NCBI GenBank assembly: GCA_944326325.1
Contig: CALVDQ010000001.1
Location: forward strand, 62,001 to 126,000
DNA: 64,000 bases
Origin: an uncultured Bacteroidales bacterium
GTDB taxonomy: Bacteria; Bacteroidota; Bacteroidia; Bacteroidales; UBA932
Reading direction: 5' to 3'
How positions within the stretch are numbered: the stretch's first letter is position 1; each line of letters begins with the position of its first letter. This document shows positions 45,976 to 54,481 of the stretch, in pieces. Made by a program: the position numbers and the translations under genes. The notes below the pieces were generated by a model. The model was not told the origin of the DNA and did not search any database. It worked only from the letters and a program-made list of their open reading frames with translations.

Positions 45976-48900
45976 TTCCGGCTTTCTGACGAGATGTATT
46001 TCCGGAAGGACGATCATGAGCTCTTTGTCCATCTTGTCATTCTTCCAATAGACGACCATATTGACTTTGGCACTATCCGTCGTGTATCCGTTACTGATCA
46101 GATTCCCATAATCAGACATGAACGCATTGGAAAGGTACATGACAAATCGTCCTCCCGATGTCAGTTTCCTGCCGTCTATTTCCAGGCTGTCACCTGCGAC
46201 AAGCGTTGATATCACCCCCTGTCCGTATCCGGCACTCTCGAGATTTACATCCTTGTGCGTCAGTACCAGTGTCATGTCCTGCGGCTCTCCATAGGCCTTA
46301 TAGTCATCGGTGCGGACAAGCCCTTCGGCCCGGATACCGTCGAACAGGGTCGTGTTCAGATGTATGTAGAGATTGTCCTTTGCCCTGGTCAGGGCCACAT
46401 ACAGCTGACGTTTCTGCTTGTCTTCGATACAGGTGAAATTATCCAGCATCAGGAAGACATTCGAGAACTCCTTGCCCTTCACCTTGTGTATGGTGGAGAC
46501 AAACACGGAAGAAGTGTCGGCATCGGTAAAATCCTCTATCGAAGACTCCCACACGAATGTCGAAAAATCGGATTTGTACCGGCTCTTCCTGTATTCGGAC
46601 TCGAACGCCGAGATCAGTTTCCTGCAAAGACCCAGCTGCCTGCTGCGTCCGAACCGGTCTTCAAGAGCACGTTTGGCATCCTCCCATACCTCGTCATCAA
46701 CAGTAGCCCCCTCCTTGTAGATTCCTATCTTGTACATAAAATACCGGAGCTCCGCCAGATTGTACAGCCGGAACTTCCTGTCCCCGGACTGGACAAGCTT
46801 TGCCGGGATGCCCTTTCCTGCAAGCAGCCCTGCAATCCGCAATGCCTGCTTGTTGGTCTTTGTCAGGACGCAGACTGAACCCGACATATCCGTATGCATG
46901 ACAGCATCCGTTACCGGTATCTCCAGATTGGTGCTGTTGTAATGCACAAGTTCTATATTCCCGTTCTCCTGGCGTCTGGCCACAATCGGGTATCTTTTAA
47001 GGCGGTGGTTTATCGTTGAGGCAAAACCGTTCGATAATTCGACAATATTCTTCCTGCTCCGGAAATTTTCCGACAGTTCATATTTCATTGCGCCCTCGAT
47101 ATTCATGATCATTTCCATGTATTTCGGATCAGAACCCCTGAATTCATAGATATTCTGGTCGTCATCACCTACGGCGATTACCCTCATATCCTCATTCCTG
47201 GAAATCAATGCCTTTACCAGGCTGAATTCATTCTCGTCCATATCCTGGGCTTCATCTATCACAAGGACCGTCTTGGTAATCCGGCTTATATCCACTTCAT
47301 TGTCCAGTATCTTCCCGACGGCCGTTTTCACGACATCATCGGATTTCTCGACACTCCCTACCTTTCCCAGAAGGTCAAAACAGTATGAATGGAAGGTCTT
47401 TATCTCTACAAAGGCGGCAGCACCTCCGACCAGGTCATACAGACGTTGCTTGAACTCCGTCGCAGCCGCCCGTGAAAATGTCAGCATCAGAAGCTGCTCG
47501 TGCCGGACATCCTCCAGCAGCATCAGCGACGCGAGCTTGTGTACAAGGACTCTGGTCTTTCCGCTTCCCGGACCTGCGGCAACCACGATATACCTGGACG
47601 TCTTGTCATTTATTATCCTGAGCTGGGCCGGAGAAAGCACTCCGAAAAGACTCCTGAACTTTGACGGGGTGATGTTCTTTGAAATCTCTTCTTTCCTGCC
47701 GTTGAAATATTTGTTCAGAAAGCTCTGGTAGTTCAGGCTGAAATAGTCGCTGACGAACTGCAGTGCACCGTTATAGTCATCTATCATCTTCCTTGCATAC
47801 TCGCCGACAATGTGTATCTGCTGGATTCTGCCATTGTAGAAATCATTCAGCGCCCGGTAATCTTCTGCCTTGTATTTTTTCCTGAGGTCCTTTTCCAGCC
47901 GCTCTATTTTCATCCCGTTATAGATGACAAGAAAACCTCCTTCGATCCTCATGGCCCTGATCCGTACCAGATAGAAAAGGGCGTCTTCGATATCCTCACA
48001 CGTCACTTCTCCGGACAAGGACGTAATGGAATCCGGACAGGCATCCCTCAATTCCAGTTCGGAAAATTCCACCAGAAGCCCCTTGTCTCCGTCAATGGAT
48101 TCTGTCCTGCCGGCTTCTGACCGGACTTTATCATAAAGGTAGCCGACTATGAATCCAGACAGCAGATGCCTGCGCTGCATCATATGTCCGAATCTCTCCT
48201 TCGGGACAATACACCTTACGGACATATGGTTTCTGGAGCCGGAAGTCTGACGCTTGCGTATCATCCCTTTGATGCTCCAGAAATTAAGTACGGTCTTGAT
48301 ACGGCTGATATCCACTCCTTTGCATCCTGCAGCCTCTGCCTGCCCATTAAGAGCCTTGAGGTCCAGGACAGTCTCTTCGTCATAATCCAGGAATCCGGAC
48401 AGGAACCGTTCTGTCTCACGGAAGGCTCCCAGGACTTTCAGGGACTTGTTGGATTTTTCGTTTTCTAGGATATAGGCGGAAAGGTCCTTGGTGTCGGCCA
48501 GTATCTTTTCTTCCCGCAGAAGATTGATTATATGGATTACATCCGATCTTGTCATCCCCAGATGGTCGCTTATATAATCTACCCTCGCCTCAGGAGTATC
48601 ATCGCCTGTCTGCTGCCTGCTGCGACTGGAGATGAGTTTCCTGATGATACGTACGGCCTGTATCTTTTCCTTATCCGCAAAACGTGAAGATGCCGTTATC
48701 TTGTCTATAGCCTCCTGTGCGTTCGCGGCAAGAATACTTGTAGCATATATGCGAGGCATATTCTGCCCTCTTTTCAGATAGCCTGACCGTTCAAGTGACG
48801 CTATGGCTGTCCGGACCCTTGTCTCTATATCCGTCATGCTGTCATCCCATCCGGCCTGCCGCGCTATTTCAAGGGCCGAATCCGACACTGTGGAGCGTAT

Positions 48901-50859
48901 CCTCGTAAGGTCCTTGACCGCCTTCCATACCTGCTGGATCTCCTTTAAGGTCAGCTTTGTCTGGTTAAGAAGCAAAAAATGCCTTGAAAGATCATCCTCA
49001 TTGAACAGCACGTAGCACTCCGCTTCTATCCGCTCATCCCGGCCCGCCCTGCCGGCTTCCTGGACATAGTTTTCAAGGGAGTCGGAAATCTGGTAATGCA
49101 CTACCAGCCCTACATCGCTCTTGTCGACCCCCATGCCGAATGCTGATGTCGCGACAATTATCCTGGTCTCTCCTGACATGAACGAATTCTGGTTGGCTAT
49201 CTTCACATCCGGATTCATTTTCCCATGATACGCCTTGGCGGAAAATCCGTCCCGCTCCAGTCTTTCCGCAAGCCTTTCCGCAGTCTTGGTCCTCGTCACA
49301 TACACAATCGCAGGACATTCCTTCTGCTCCAGCAGCCTCCTGAGTGTCAGGAACTTCTCTTCATCCCCTGATGCGGGAAGAACCGTATAGTGAAGATTGG
49401 TCCTCGAGACATCCGTAGTGAAAAGCCGGAGATCGAGATGAAGGTTGTCCTTGAAATACCGGCAGATATCATCTATGACCTGAGGCTTGGCCGTGGCTGT
49501 AAAGCACGATACGGGAATACTGTCCGGCAATCTTTTCTGCTCTCTGATATTGTTGATAAACTCTGCAATATAAAGATAGTCCACCCTGAAATCCTGTCCC
49601 CAGGATGAGAAGCAATGGGCTTCATCGATCACGAACCGCGCTATGTTGCGGCAGAGGAGCAGCCTTTCGACAGATTTGGACCGCAGCGATTCCGGAGCTA
49701 TGTAAAGTATGGAGGCAGACCCGTCTTCAACCCTTTCAAACGATTTCGCCCTTTCTATAGGATCGAGCAGGCCGTTGATTGTGACGGCTTCAGTAATGCC
49801 CTTCGATTCAAGATTGTCTACCTGGTCTTTCATAAGTGACTGCAAAGGGGAAATCACTACTGTCAGTCCTCCCGTGCTCTCACCTGCCATCAGTGCCGGC
49901 AGCTGGAAAGTAAGTGATTTGCCTCCTCCGGTCGGGAACACGGCAAGGAGAGACTTGTTCTCCACAGCCGCCCTTACCGCTTTTTCCTGTAAGGGGTCCC
50001 CTCCATAATTCCTGAACGAATCAAATCCGAACCAGCGTTTCAGTCCCGAACGGATATCCAGGGCCTTGTTGCAGTAAGGGCATCCTTCCAGGCACGGGGT
50101 GCTGCGGAGACGGAACATTATCTGCTCGACTTCAGGATAATTATACAGGACCCACCGGGGAGAGACAGAACGGCCTGCGCTGTCTTCTGCAAAAGTATTT
50201 ATCAGGGCAAGGGAATAAGCAAGGGCTACAGGTTTTGACTTTATCATGCCGTCAAGGTCTGCCCTGGAGCATATTTTATCCCTAAAATATCTTCTTATAT
50301 CGTCTGCAAGGTTCCAGGGACGGAAAATATTCCTGATGCCCTGCAGAAATGTGCTTCTGGACTCGGGATCTGGCACCTGCCTGCCGGTATATCCTATATA
50401 TCTGAAGAATGCCCCGAATTCCCGGCTTTCACCTGTAAGACGGTAATATATTTCTTTCAGTTCATTGTCAAGTTTTCCGAACGCTGCAACCTCATCGGAA
50501 AAGAGGTCCTTCGCCTTCAGGGAATCATTCAGGGGATTGTTGATTTCATCTGTCTGCAGCTTGTCGTCCTTCACAAGTTTGTGATATGGCTTTCTTGGGA
50601 ACAGCAGGGGAGAGAGATACAGGGTGTCTATGGCATTGTCCGGATTTATCCCGGCATCCAAGACTGCATCCCTGACATATTTCAGGTCATGTCCAAGGAT
50701 ATTGTGTCCGCATACATATTTAGATCCCCGCATGAAGTCGGCAAAGCCGGTAAGTGAAGGACGGTGCCATTCTGCCCCGTCCTGCTTGACTCCGCCTATA
50801 TCGAGCACCTGTCTTGTCGAGGGGTCAACTTCTGTATCTATGAATACGATTTTATCCAT
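45946..50859 (-). CDS. Exonuclease-RecQ-UvrD fusion helicase
   Basis: A 1637-residue protein with three enzymatic parts. Residues 1-130 look like a DEDD 3-prime exonuclease (IVFIDTEVDP, CGHNILGHDLKYV, NPLNDSLKAKDLF). A Cys cluster (CLEGCPYCNK) leads into a RecQ superfamily 2 helicase (about 280-640: AVFPTGGGKS near 308, VIDEAHCFSSWGQDFR near 416, VHYQISDSLENYVQEAGRAG). A helical linker is followed by a UvrD-type superfamily 1 helicase from about 1080 (AAGPGSGKTRVL near 1095, VIDEAQDMDENEF near 1203, VSTIHKVKGKEF). It would unwind and trim DNA in repair or recombination; a defence role is possible but unsupported by neighbours. Cytoplasmic. Single gene with its own promoter, tail to tail with the efflux operon. 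Confidence 0.9.
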   Translation of the reverse strand: MDKIVFIDTEVDPSTRQVLDIGGVKQDGAEWHRPSLTGFADFMRGSKYVCGHNILGHDLKYVRDAVLDAGINPDNAIDTLYLSPLLFPRKPYHKLVKDDKLQTDEINNPLNDSLKAKDLFSDEVAAFGKLDNELKEIYYRLTGESREFGAFFRYIGYTGRQVPDPESRSTFLQGIRNIFRPWNLADDIRRYFRDKICSRADLDGMIKSKPVALAYSLALINTFAEDSAGRSVSPRWVLYNYPEVEQIMFRLRSTPCLEGCPYCNKALDIRSGLKRWFGFDSFRNYGGDPLQEKAVRAAVENKSLLAVFPTGGGKSLTFQLPALMAGESTGGLTVVISPLQSLMKDQVDNLESKGITEAVTINGLLDPIERAKSFERVEDGSASILYIAPESLRSKSVERLLLCRNIARFVIDEAHCFSSWGQDFRVDYLYIAEFINNIREQKRLPDSIPVSCFTATAKPQVIDDICRYFKDNLHLDLRLFTTDVSRTNLHYTVLPASGDEEKFLTLRRLLEQKECPAIVYVTRTKTAERLAERLERDGFSAKAYHGKMNPDVKIANQNSFMSGETRIIVATSAFGMGVDKSDVGLVVHYQISDSLENYVQEAGRAGRDERIEAECYVLFNEDDLSRHFLLLNQTKLTLKEIQQVWKAVKDLTRIRSTVSDSALEIARQAGWDDSMTDIETRVRTAIASLERSGYLKRGQNMPRIYATSILAANAQEAIDKITASSRFADKEKIQAVRIIRKLISSRSRQQTGDDTPEARVDYISDHLGMTRSDVIHIINLLREEKILADTKDLSAYILENEKSNKSLKVLGAFRETERFLSGFLDYDEETVLDLKALNGQAEAAGCKGVDISRIKTVLNFWSIKGMIRKRQTSGSRNHMSVRCIVPKERFGHMMQRRHLLSGFIVGYLYDKVRSEAGRTESIDGDKGLLVEFSELELRDACPDSITSLSGEVTCEDIEDALFYLVRIRAMRIEGGFLVIYNGMKIERLEKDLRKKYKAEDYRALNDFYNGRIQQIHIVGEYARKMIDDYNGALQFVSDYFSLNYQSFLNKYFNGRKEEISKNITPSKFRSLFGVLSPAQLRIINDKTSRYIVVAAGPGSGKTRVLVHKLASLMLLEDVRHEQLLMLTFSRAAATEFKQRLYDLVGGAAAFVEIKTFHSYCFDLLGKVGSVEKSDDVVKTAVGKILDNEVDISRITKTVLVIDEAQDMDENEFSLVKALISRNEDMRVIAVGDDDQNIYEFRGSDPKYMEMIMNIEGAMKYELSENFRSRKNIVELSNGFASTINHRLKRYPIVARRQENGNIELVHYNSTNLEIPVTDAVMHTDMSGSVCVLTKTNKQALRIAGLLAGKGIPAKLVQSGDRKFRLYNLAELRYFMYKIGIYKEGATVDDEVWEDAKRALEDRFGRSRQLGLCRKLISAFESEYRKSRYKSDFSTFVWESSIEDFTDADTSSVFVSTIHKVKGKEFSNVFLMLDNFTCIEDKQKRQLYVALTRAKDNLYIHLNTTLFDGIRAEGLVRTDDYKAYGEPQDMTLVLTHKDVNLESAGYGQGVISTLVAGDSLEIDGRKLTSGGRFVMYLSNAFMSDYGNLISNGYTTDSAKVNMVVYWKNDKMDKELMIVLPEIHLVRKPESPEQPAGMP

Positions 50860-50921
50860 TTGTAAATTCCAGTAACGGAGGCCCTTGCTTTTAAGAGAAA
50901 TATGGATTTTCCAAATTTACG

Positions 50922-50929
50922 GAAAATAT
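50922..50929 (-). promoter_or_regulatory. -7 promoter box of the helicase fusion gene
   Basis: The minus strand reads TAAATTTG, a perfect TAnnTTTG, 62 bases before the ATG at 50859. T-rich sequence occupies the -33 position but there is no exact TTTG. Confidence 0.45.
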
Positions 50930-50950
50930 CCAAGATAAAAAACTTTAGAC

Positions 50951-51217
50951 AGTGCGTATATTCGGACGGTGTCCGCATATACTGTTGCGCCTCGGCAATT
51001 GCAAGTAAACTTGCATTGCGCTCGGCTTCTGCGATATTTGTACGCTTCGCGTCCACATATACTGTTGCGCCTCGGCATAGCAAATTGAACAAGTTCATTT
51101 GCTCTGCTCTCGGCTTCTGCGATATTTGTACGCTTCGCGTCCACATATACTGTTGCGCCTCGGCATAGCAAATTGAACAAGTTCATTTGCTCTGCTCTCG
51201 GCTTCTGCGTATATTTG
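50951..51217. repeat. Tandem intergenic repeat, units of 80-88 bases with internal hairpins
   Basis: Three copies start with CATATACTGTTGCGCC at 50976, 51056 and 51144, preceded by a degenerate partial copy. The spacing is 80 and then 88 bases; the two 88-base copies are essentially identical. Each copy holds an imperfect hairpin: GCAATTGCAAGT/ACTTGCATTGC in the first, CAAATTGAAC/GTTCATTTG in the others. Short frames through it (minus strand) do not resemble proteins I know and overlap the repeat period, so I regard it as non-coding. It fills the gap between the helicase and ThuA genes. Confidence 0.85.
51186..51217 (+). promoter_or_regulatory. Consensus Bacteroidetes promoter of the ThuA-GH18 pair
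   Basis: TTTG (51186-51189), 20 bases, then TATATTTG (51210-51217): both elements and the spacing fit the Bacteroidetes primary sigma factor. The -33 element lies in the last repeat copy. The preceding copy has TTTG (51098-51101), 19 bases, then GATATTTG (51121-51128), one base short of a -7 box. The ATG is 75 bases downstream. Confidence 0.65.
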
Positions 51218-51291
51218 CACTGCCTGTTTCGTGCAGGCGCCTTTTGTACCACATAAGAGTTGAACGGATATTTTTAACACGCAAGACACAG

Positions 51292-52761
51292 ATGAAAAAT
51301 TTCCTGATCAAGGCAACGTTGCTGCTGGCGGCAATCTTGTGCCTGGACGTATATGCCTCCGGACAGTCATTCAAGGCACTTGTGCTGACTGAAAGGGGAG
51401 GGCAGCACGAGGGATTCGTGTCGGCAGCCCTCGAATGGCTCGGGGAATTCGCCTCGAAGAATGACTTCAGTTTCACTGAAATCAACGACACCAGGGCCAT
51501 AGACAGCACATACCTTTCCAAGTACAAGGTCTTCATCCAGCTCGACTATCCTCCTTACAACTGGACAGATACAGCGAAAGCCGCGTTTGAGGAGGCCATA
51601 TTCGACGGGACAATCGGCTGGGTGGGCTTCCATCACGCCGCGCTTCTGGGAGACTTCGACGGATACCCTATGTGGAAGTGGTTCTCGGACTATATGGGAG
51701 GCATCCGCTATAAGAACTATGTCGCCGAGACAGTCTCCGGGACGGTAGAGGTTGAGCAGCCGGGGCATCCCGTGATGAAGGGTGTGGGCAGCTCGTTTTC
51801 CGTTCCTGACGAGGAATGGTACACGTTCGACCGGAGCCCGCGCCGGAATGTCAAGGTCCTGGCGCACGTGGATGAGTCGAGCTATTCCGCGGCAACGGAT
51901 GTGAAGATGGGGGACCATCCCGTTGTATGGACCAACGAAAAGTTCAAGGCCCGCAACGTGTACTTCCTCATGGGGCATCATGCCGGCCTGTTCGAGAACA
52001 AGGATTTCACCACAATGTTCGGCAATGCCGTGCTCTGGGCCTCCGGGCCGGGCAACTGGTTTCCCCGCTTCCGTATGCTTATCCACGTGAACAACGGTGT
52101 GGAGCAGGCCCACCGCGAATTTGCAGCTGACGCGGTAAGGTTTTTCCGTGAAATGACCATCGGCAACGGCTTTGTCGTCGATACCACGGACAATCCCGAC
52201 GCCTTCAATGACGAGACCCTGCGCACTTACCACGTAGTTGTGTCCGTAAACGACAATCCCGGGCACACCGATGCCCAGAGGGAGGCTTTCCGCCGGTATA
52301 TGGAAAACGGAGGGGCATGGATGGGATTCCACGCCGCCGCATACAACGACGCGTCGACGCACTGGCCGTGGTTCGTGGATTTCCTCGGAGGAGCGGTATT
52401 CAGCCGGAACAACTGGCCTCCCCTGCCGGCAAAGCTTACGGTGGACAATGCTTCGCATCCGGTGACCAAGGGGCTGCCCGGCTCTTTCATCTCCCCTGAA
52501 AACGAATGGTACCAGTGGAGCCCGAGTCCGAGGATGAGGGAAAATGTGCAGGTACTTGTGAGCCTTTCCCCTGATAATTACCCCATCGGTTTCAAGGATG
52601 TTGTGGAAAACGGAGACTTCCCGGTCGTCTGGAGCAATACAGACTACAACATGATATATCTGAACATGGGGCACGGCAAGAGAATCTTTACCGACGCCAC
52701 CCAGAATTTCCTTGTCTGCAACGCCCTGCGCTGGCTGATGCGGGACAGGTTCACAAAATGA
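51292..52761 (+). CDS. Secreted protein with two tandem ThuA-like domains
   Basis: A 489-residue protein with a signal peptide (residues 1-24). Two copies of the ThuA/type 1 glutamine-amidotransferase-like fold follow, about 25-245 and 262-489. Both have the pattern of a strand, an entry helix, a GWVGFHHAA or AWMGFHAAA turn, a WFxDxxGG segment, ASHPVTKGLP or GHPVMKGVG, an ENEWYQWSPSP or DEEWYTFDRSP motif and a late VVWSN or VVWTN strand. ThuA proteins are linked to sugar metabolism (keto-trehalose pathway), but the biochemical role here is not known. The frame is open upstream to 51187, but the ATG at 51292 gives the signal peptide. GH18 follows after 16 bases. Confidence 0.85.
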   Translation: MKNFLIKATLLLAAILCLDVYASGQSFKALVLTERGGQHEGFVSAALEWLGEFASKNDFSFTEINDTRAIDSTYLSKYKVFIQLDYPPYNWTDTAKAAFEEAIFDGTIGWVGFHHAALLGDFDGYPMWKWFSDYMGGIRYKNYVAETVSGTVEVEQPGHPVMKGVGSSFSVPDEEWYTFDRSPRRNVKVLAHVDESSYSAATDVKMGDHPVVWTNEKFKARNVYFLMGHHAGLFENKDFTTMFGNAVLWASGPGNWFPRFRMLIHVNNGVEQAHREFAADAVRFFREMTIGNGFVVDTTDNPDAFNDETLRTYHVVVSVNDNPGHTDAQREAFRRYMENGGAWMGFHAAAYNDASTHWPWFVDFLGGAVFSRNNWPPLPAKLTVDNASHPVTKGLPGSFISPENEWYQWSPSPRMRENVQVLVSLSPDNYPIGFKDVVENGDFPVVWSNTDYNMIYLNMGHGKRIFTDATQNFLVCNALRWLMRDRFTK

Positions 52762-52777
52762 CATAAATGGCAGAGCG

Positions 52778-53806
52778 ATGAGAAGAATCATATCATTACT
52801 GCTTTCCGTCTTTGCGGTCTCCATATCCCCTGCGCTGTCCGGTGCGCAGGAGCCAGGATATGTCATAGTCGCCTATGTCACCTCCTGGAGCAGATGTGTG
52901 CCGGATGCCCGGTACATGACCCACATAAATTATGCTTTCGGACATGTGAACGAAACGTTCAATGGTGTAAGAATCGACAATCCGGAACGTCTGCGCATGA
53001 TTGCCGGGCTGAAAAAACAGAATCCCGGCCTGAAAGTCCTGTTGTCCGTAGGCGGCTGGCAAAGCGGGCGCTTCAGTGAAATGGCATCCGCCGACAGCTC
53101 CCGGCGCGCTTTTGCAGCGGACTGTCTCGCCAAGGTAGAGGAATTCGGGCTCGACGGTATAGATATCGACTGGGAATATCCGACTTCTGACGCGGCCGGC
53201 ATTTCATCTTCCCCGGACGATACCCGCAACTATACCTTGCTGATGAAGGAATTGCGCCGCAGTCTGGGAAATGAAAGGCTGCTGACACTTGCCTCGTCGG
53301 CATTTGCCGGATATATAGATTTCAGGGCAGTGGAGCCGCTGGTGGATTTTGTCAATATAATGACATATGACATTGCTACTCCTCCGCATCACCACTCCGC
53401 CCTGCGCCGCTCCCCGATGACTGGAGGAGTTAGCTGCGAGGAGTCTGTGGCAAGGCATATCGAGGCCGGGATACCGGCGGAGAAGCTCGTTCTCGGCATT
53501 CCTTTCTATGGACGCGGCGGAAAGGAGCCCGGAGGGTTCTGTGACTACAGGATATTGGCAGAGTCCGGGGAATACATCCAGCGGTGGGACGACAAGGCTC
53601 AGGCCCCTTACCTTGCCGACAGTACCGGCCGTATGGTCTATACGTACGACACCCCTCGTTCCATAGCCCTGAAATGCGAATTTGCAAGGAGACAGGGCTT
53701 GGCCGGGGCGATGTACTGGGACTACGACGGGGACGACAGTGAGGGTACGTTGCGCAAAGCCGTGTATATGGGCCTTTTCCGTAGAAACGGGTCTTCCCGT
53801 AAGTGA
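52778..53806 (+). CDS. Glycoside hydrolase family 18 (chitinase/endo-N-acetylglucosaminidase type)
   Basis: A 342-residue secreted enzyme with signal peptide (residues 1-24). The (beta/alpha)8 barrel shows VLLSVGGWQSGRFSEMA and the catalytic DxxDxDxE motif in FGLDGIDIDWEYP, where the last Glu is the acid. VDFVNIMTYDIA supplies the substrate-assisted Tyr/Asp, and LAGAMYWDYDGDD closes the barrel. It cleaves chitin or chitobiose cores, possibly of host N-glycans or fungal/bacterial walls. It is the second gene after the repeat-borne promoter. No carbohydrate-binding module is seen. Convergent with the peptide deformylase gene (20-base gap). Confidence 0.93.
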   Translation: MRRIISLLLSVFAVSISPALSGAQEPGYVIVAYVTSWSRCVPDARYMTHINYAFGHVNETFNGVRIDNPERLRMIAGLKKQNPGLKVLLSVGGWQSGRFSEMASADSSRRAFAADCLAKVEEFGLDGIDIDWEYPTSDAAGISSSPDDTRNYTLLMKELRRSLGNERLLTLASSAFAGYIDFRAVEPLVDFVNIMTYDIATPPHHHSALRRSPMTGGVSCEESVARHIEAGIPAEKLVLGIPFYGRGGKEPGGFCDYRILAESGEYIQRWDDKAQAPYLADSTGRMVYTYDTPRSIALKCEFARRQGLAGAMYWDYDGDDSEGTLRKAVYMGLFRRNGSSRK

Positions 53807-53826
53807 GGTGCCGGCAAAAGTGGCAT

Positions 53827-54450
53827 TTACTGGCCGGGCCCGGTATTTACAACCTTGTCAGTGAACAGGATTCCGTCGAGATGGTCTGCCTCGTGCTGGA
53901 AAATCACGGCGGTATAGCCTTCCACCGTGTCCCGGACCGTCTCTATGGTTTCCGGGTCGGTATATCTTATTATGATTTTCTGCGAGCGGACGACATTTCC
54001 GGATATGTCCGGAATGGAAAGGCATCCTTCCGGTCCGCATTGCGTCTCGTCGGAAAGGTATTCAATATGGATATTGGGATAGATTTCGAAGGGCGTTCCC
54101 GGCTTGTCGTATCTCATCACTGCCACAACCCGTCTTTTCAGCCCGACCTGAGGACCGGCAATGCCCACACCGTCCTGGGAAGGGTCGGTGACCGTAGCTA
54201 TCATCCTCTCCGACAAGACCTTGAACGTTTTCGATTTCAGATCACGGGCGCGGAAATCGCTGCATTCCGACCTCAGCAGGAGGGAGTCCTCCCTGTTGTC
54301 AACGGTAAGCACGCGCATGATTCCGGTCCTTCCGATCAGAGATTTCTCTGCAGGGCTCAACTTCGGGGCCATGCTACCGGCGTTACCGCATCCCGTGACG
54401 GAAAACACCGCTGCCGCCAGTATAATCGCCGCTTTGAGTATATGTTCCAT
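53827..54450 (-). CDS. Peptide deformylase-family protein with lipoprotein signal
   Basis: A 207-residue protein. All three deformylase motifs are present: GVGIAGPQVG (motif 1, with Gly for the second Ala), EGCLS with the metal Cys, and FQHEADHLDG with the two metal His and catalytic Glu. Housekeeping deformylase removes the formyl group from new proteins in the cytoplasm. This one begins with a hydrophobic segment ending in VTGC (Cys21), a typical lipoprotein signal, and has about 45 extra N-terminal residues. So it is likely exported and membrane anchored, and may act on formyl peptides outside the cytoplasm. It lies 31 bases after the barrel-protein gene on the same strand. Confidence 0.85.
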   Translation of the reverse strand: MEHILKAAIILAAAVFSVTGCGNAGSMAPKLSPAEKSLIGRTGIMRVLTVDNREDSLLLRSECSDFRARDLKSKTFKVLSERMIATVTDPSQDGVGIAGPQVGLKRRVVAVMRYDKPGTPFEIYPNIHIEYLSDETQCGPEGCLSIPDISGNVVRSQKIIIRYTDPETIETVRDTVEGYTAVIFQHEADHLDGILFTDKVVNTGPGQ

Positions 54451-54481
54451 TTTTCAGAAATATGAATCTGGTTGTACCGTC

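Noticed and set aside
50951..51217. CRISPR array
   Set aside because: Units are 80-88 bases and contiguous, with no unique spacers between them, and no cas gene is present.
45946..51217. Phage-defence island around the helicase fusion
   Set aside because: The neighbours are an exporter operon and glycan genes; there is no methylase, nuclease-only gene, toxin or integrase to support it.
50838..51252. Small proteins encoded by the repeat on the minus strand
   Set aside because: The frames arise because a unit of the array stays open in several frames; they have no start context, and their periodic sequence follows the DNA repeat.
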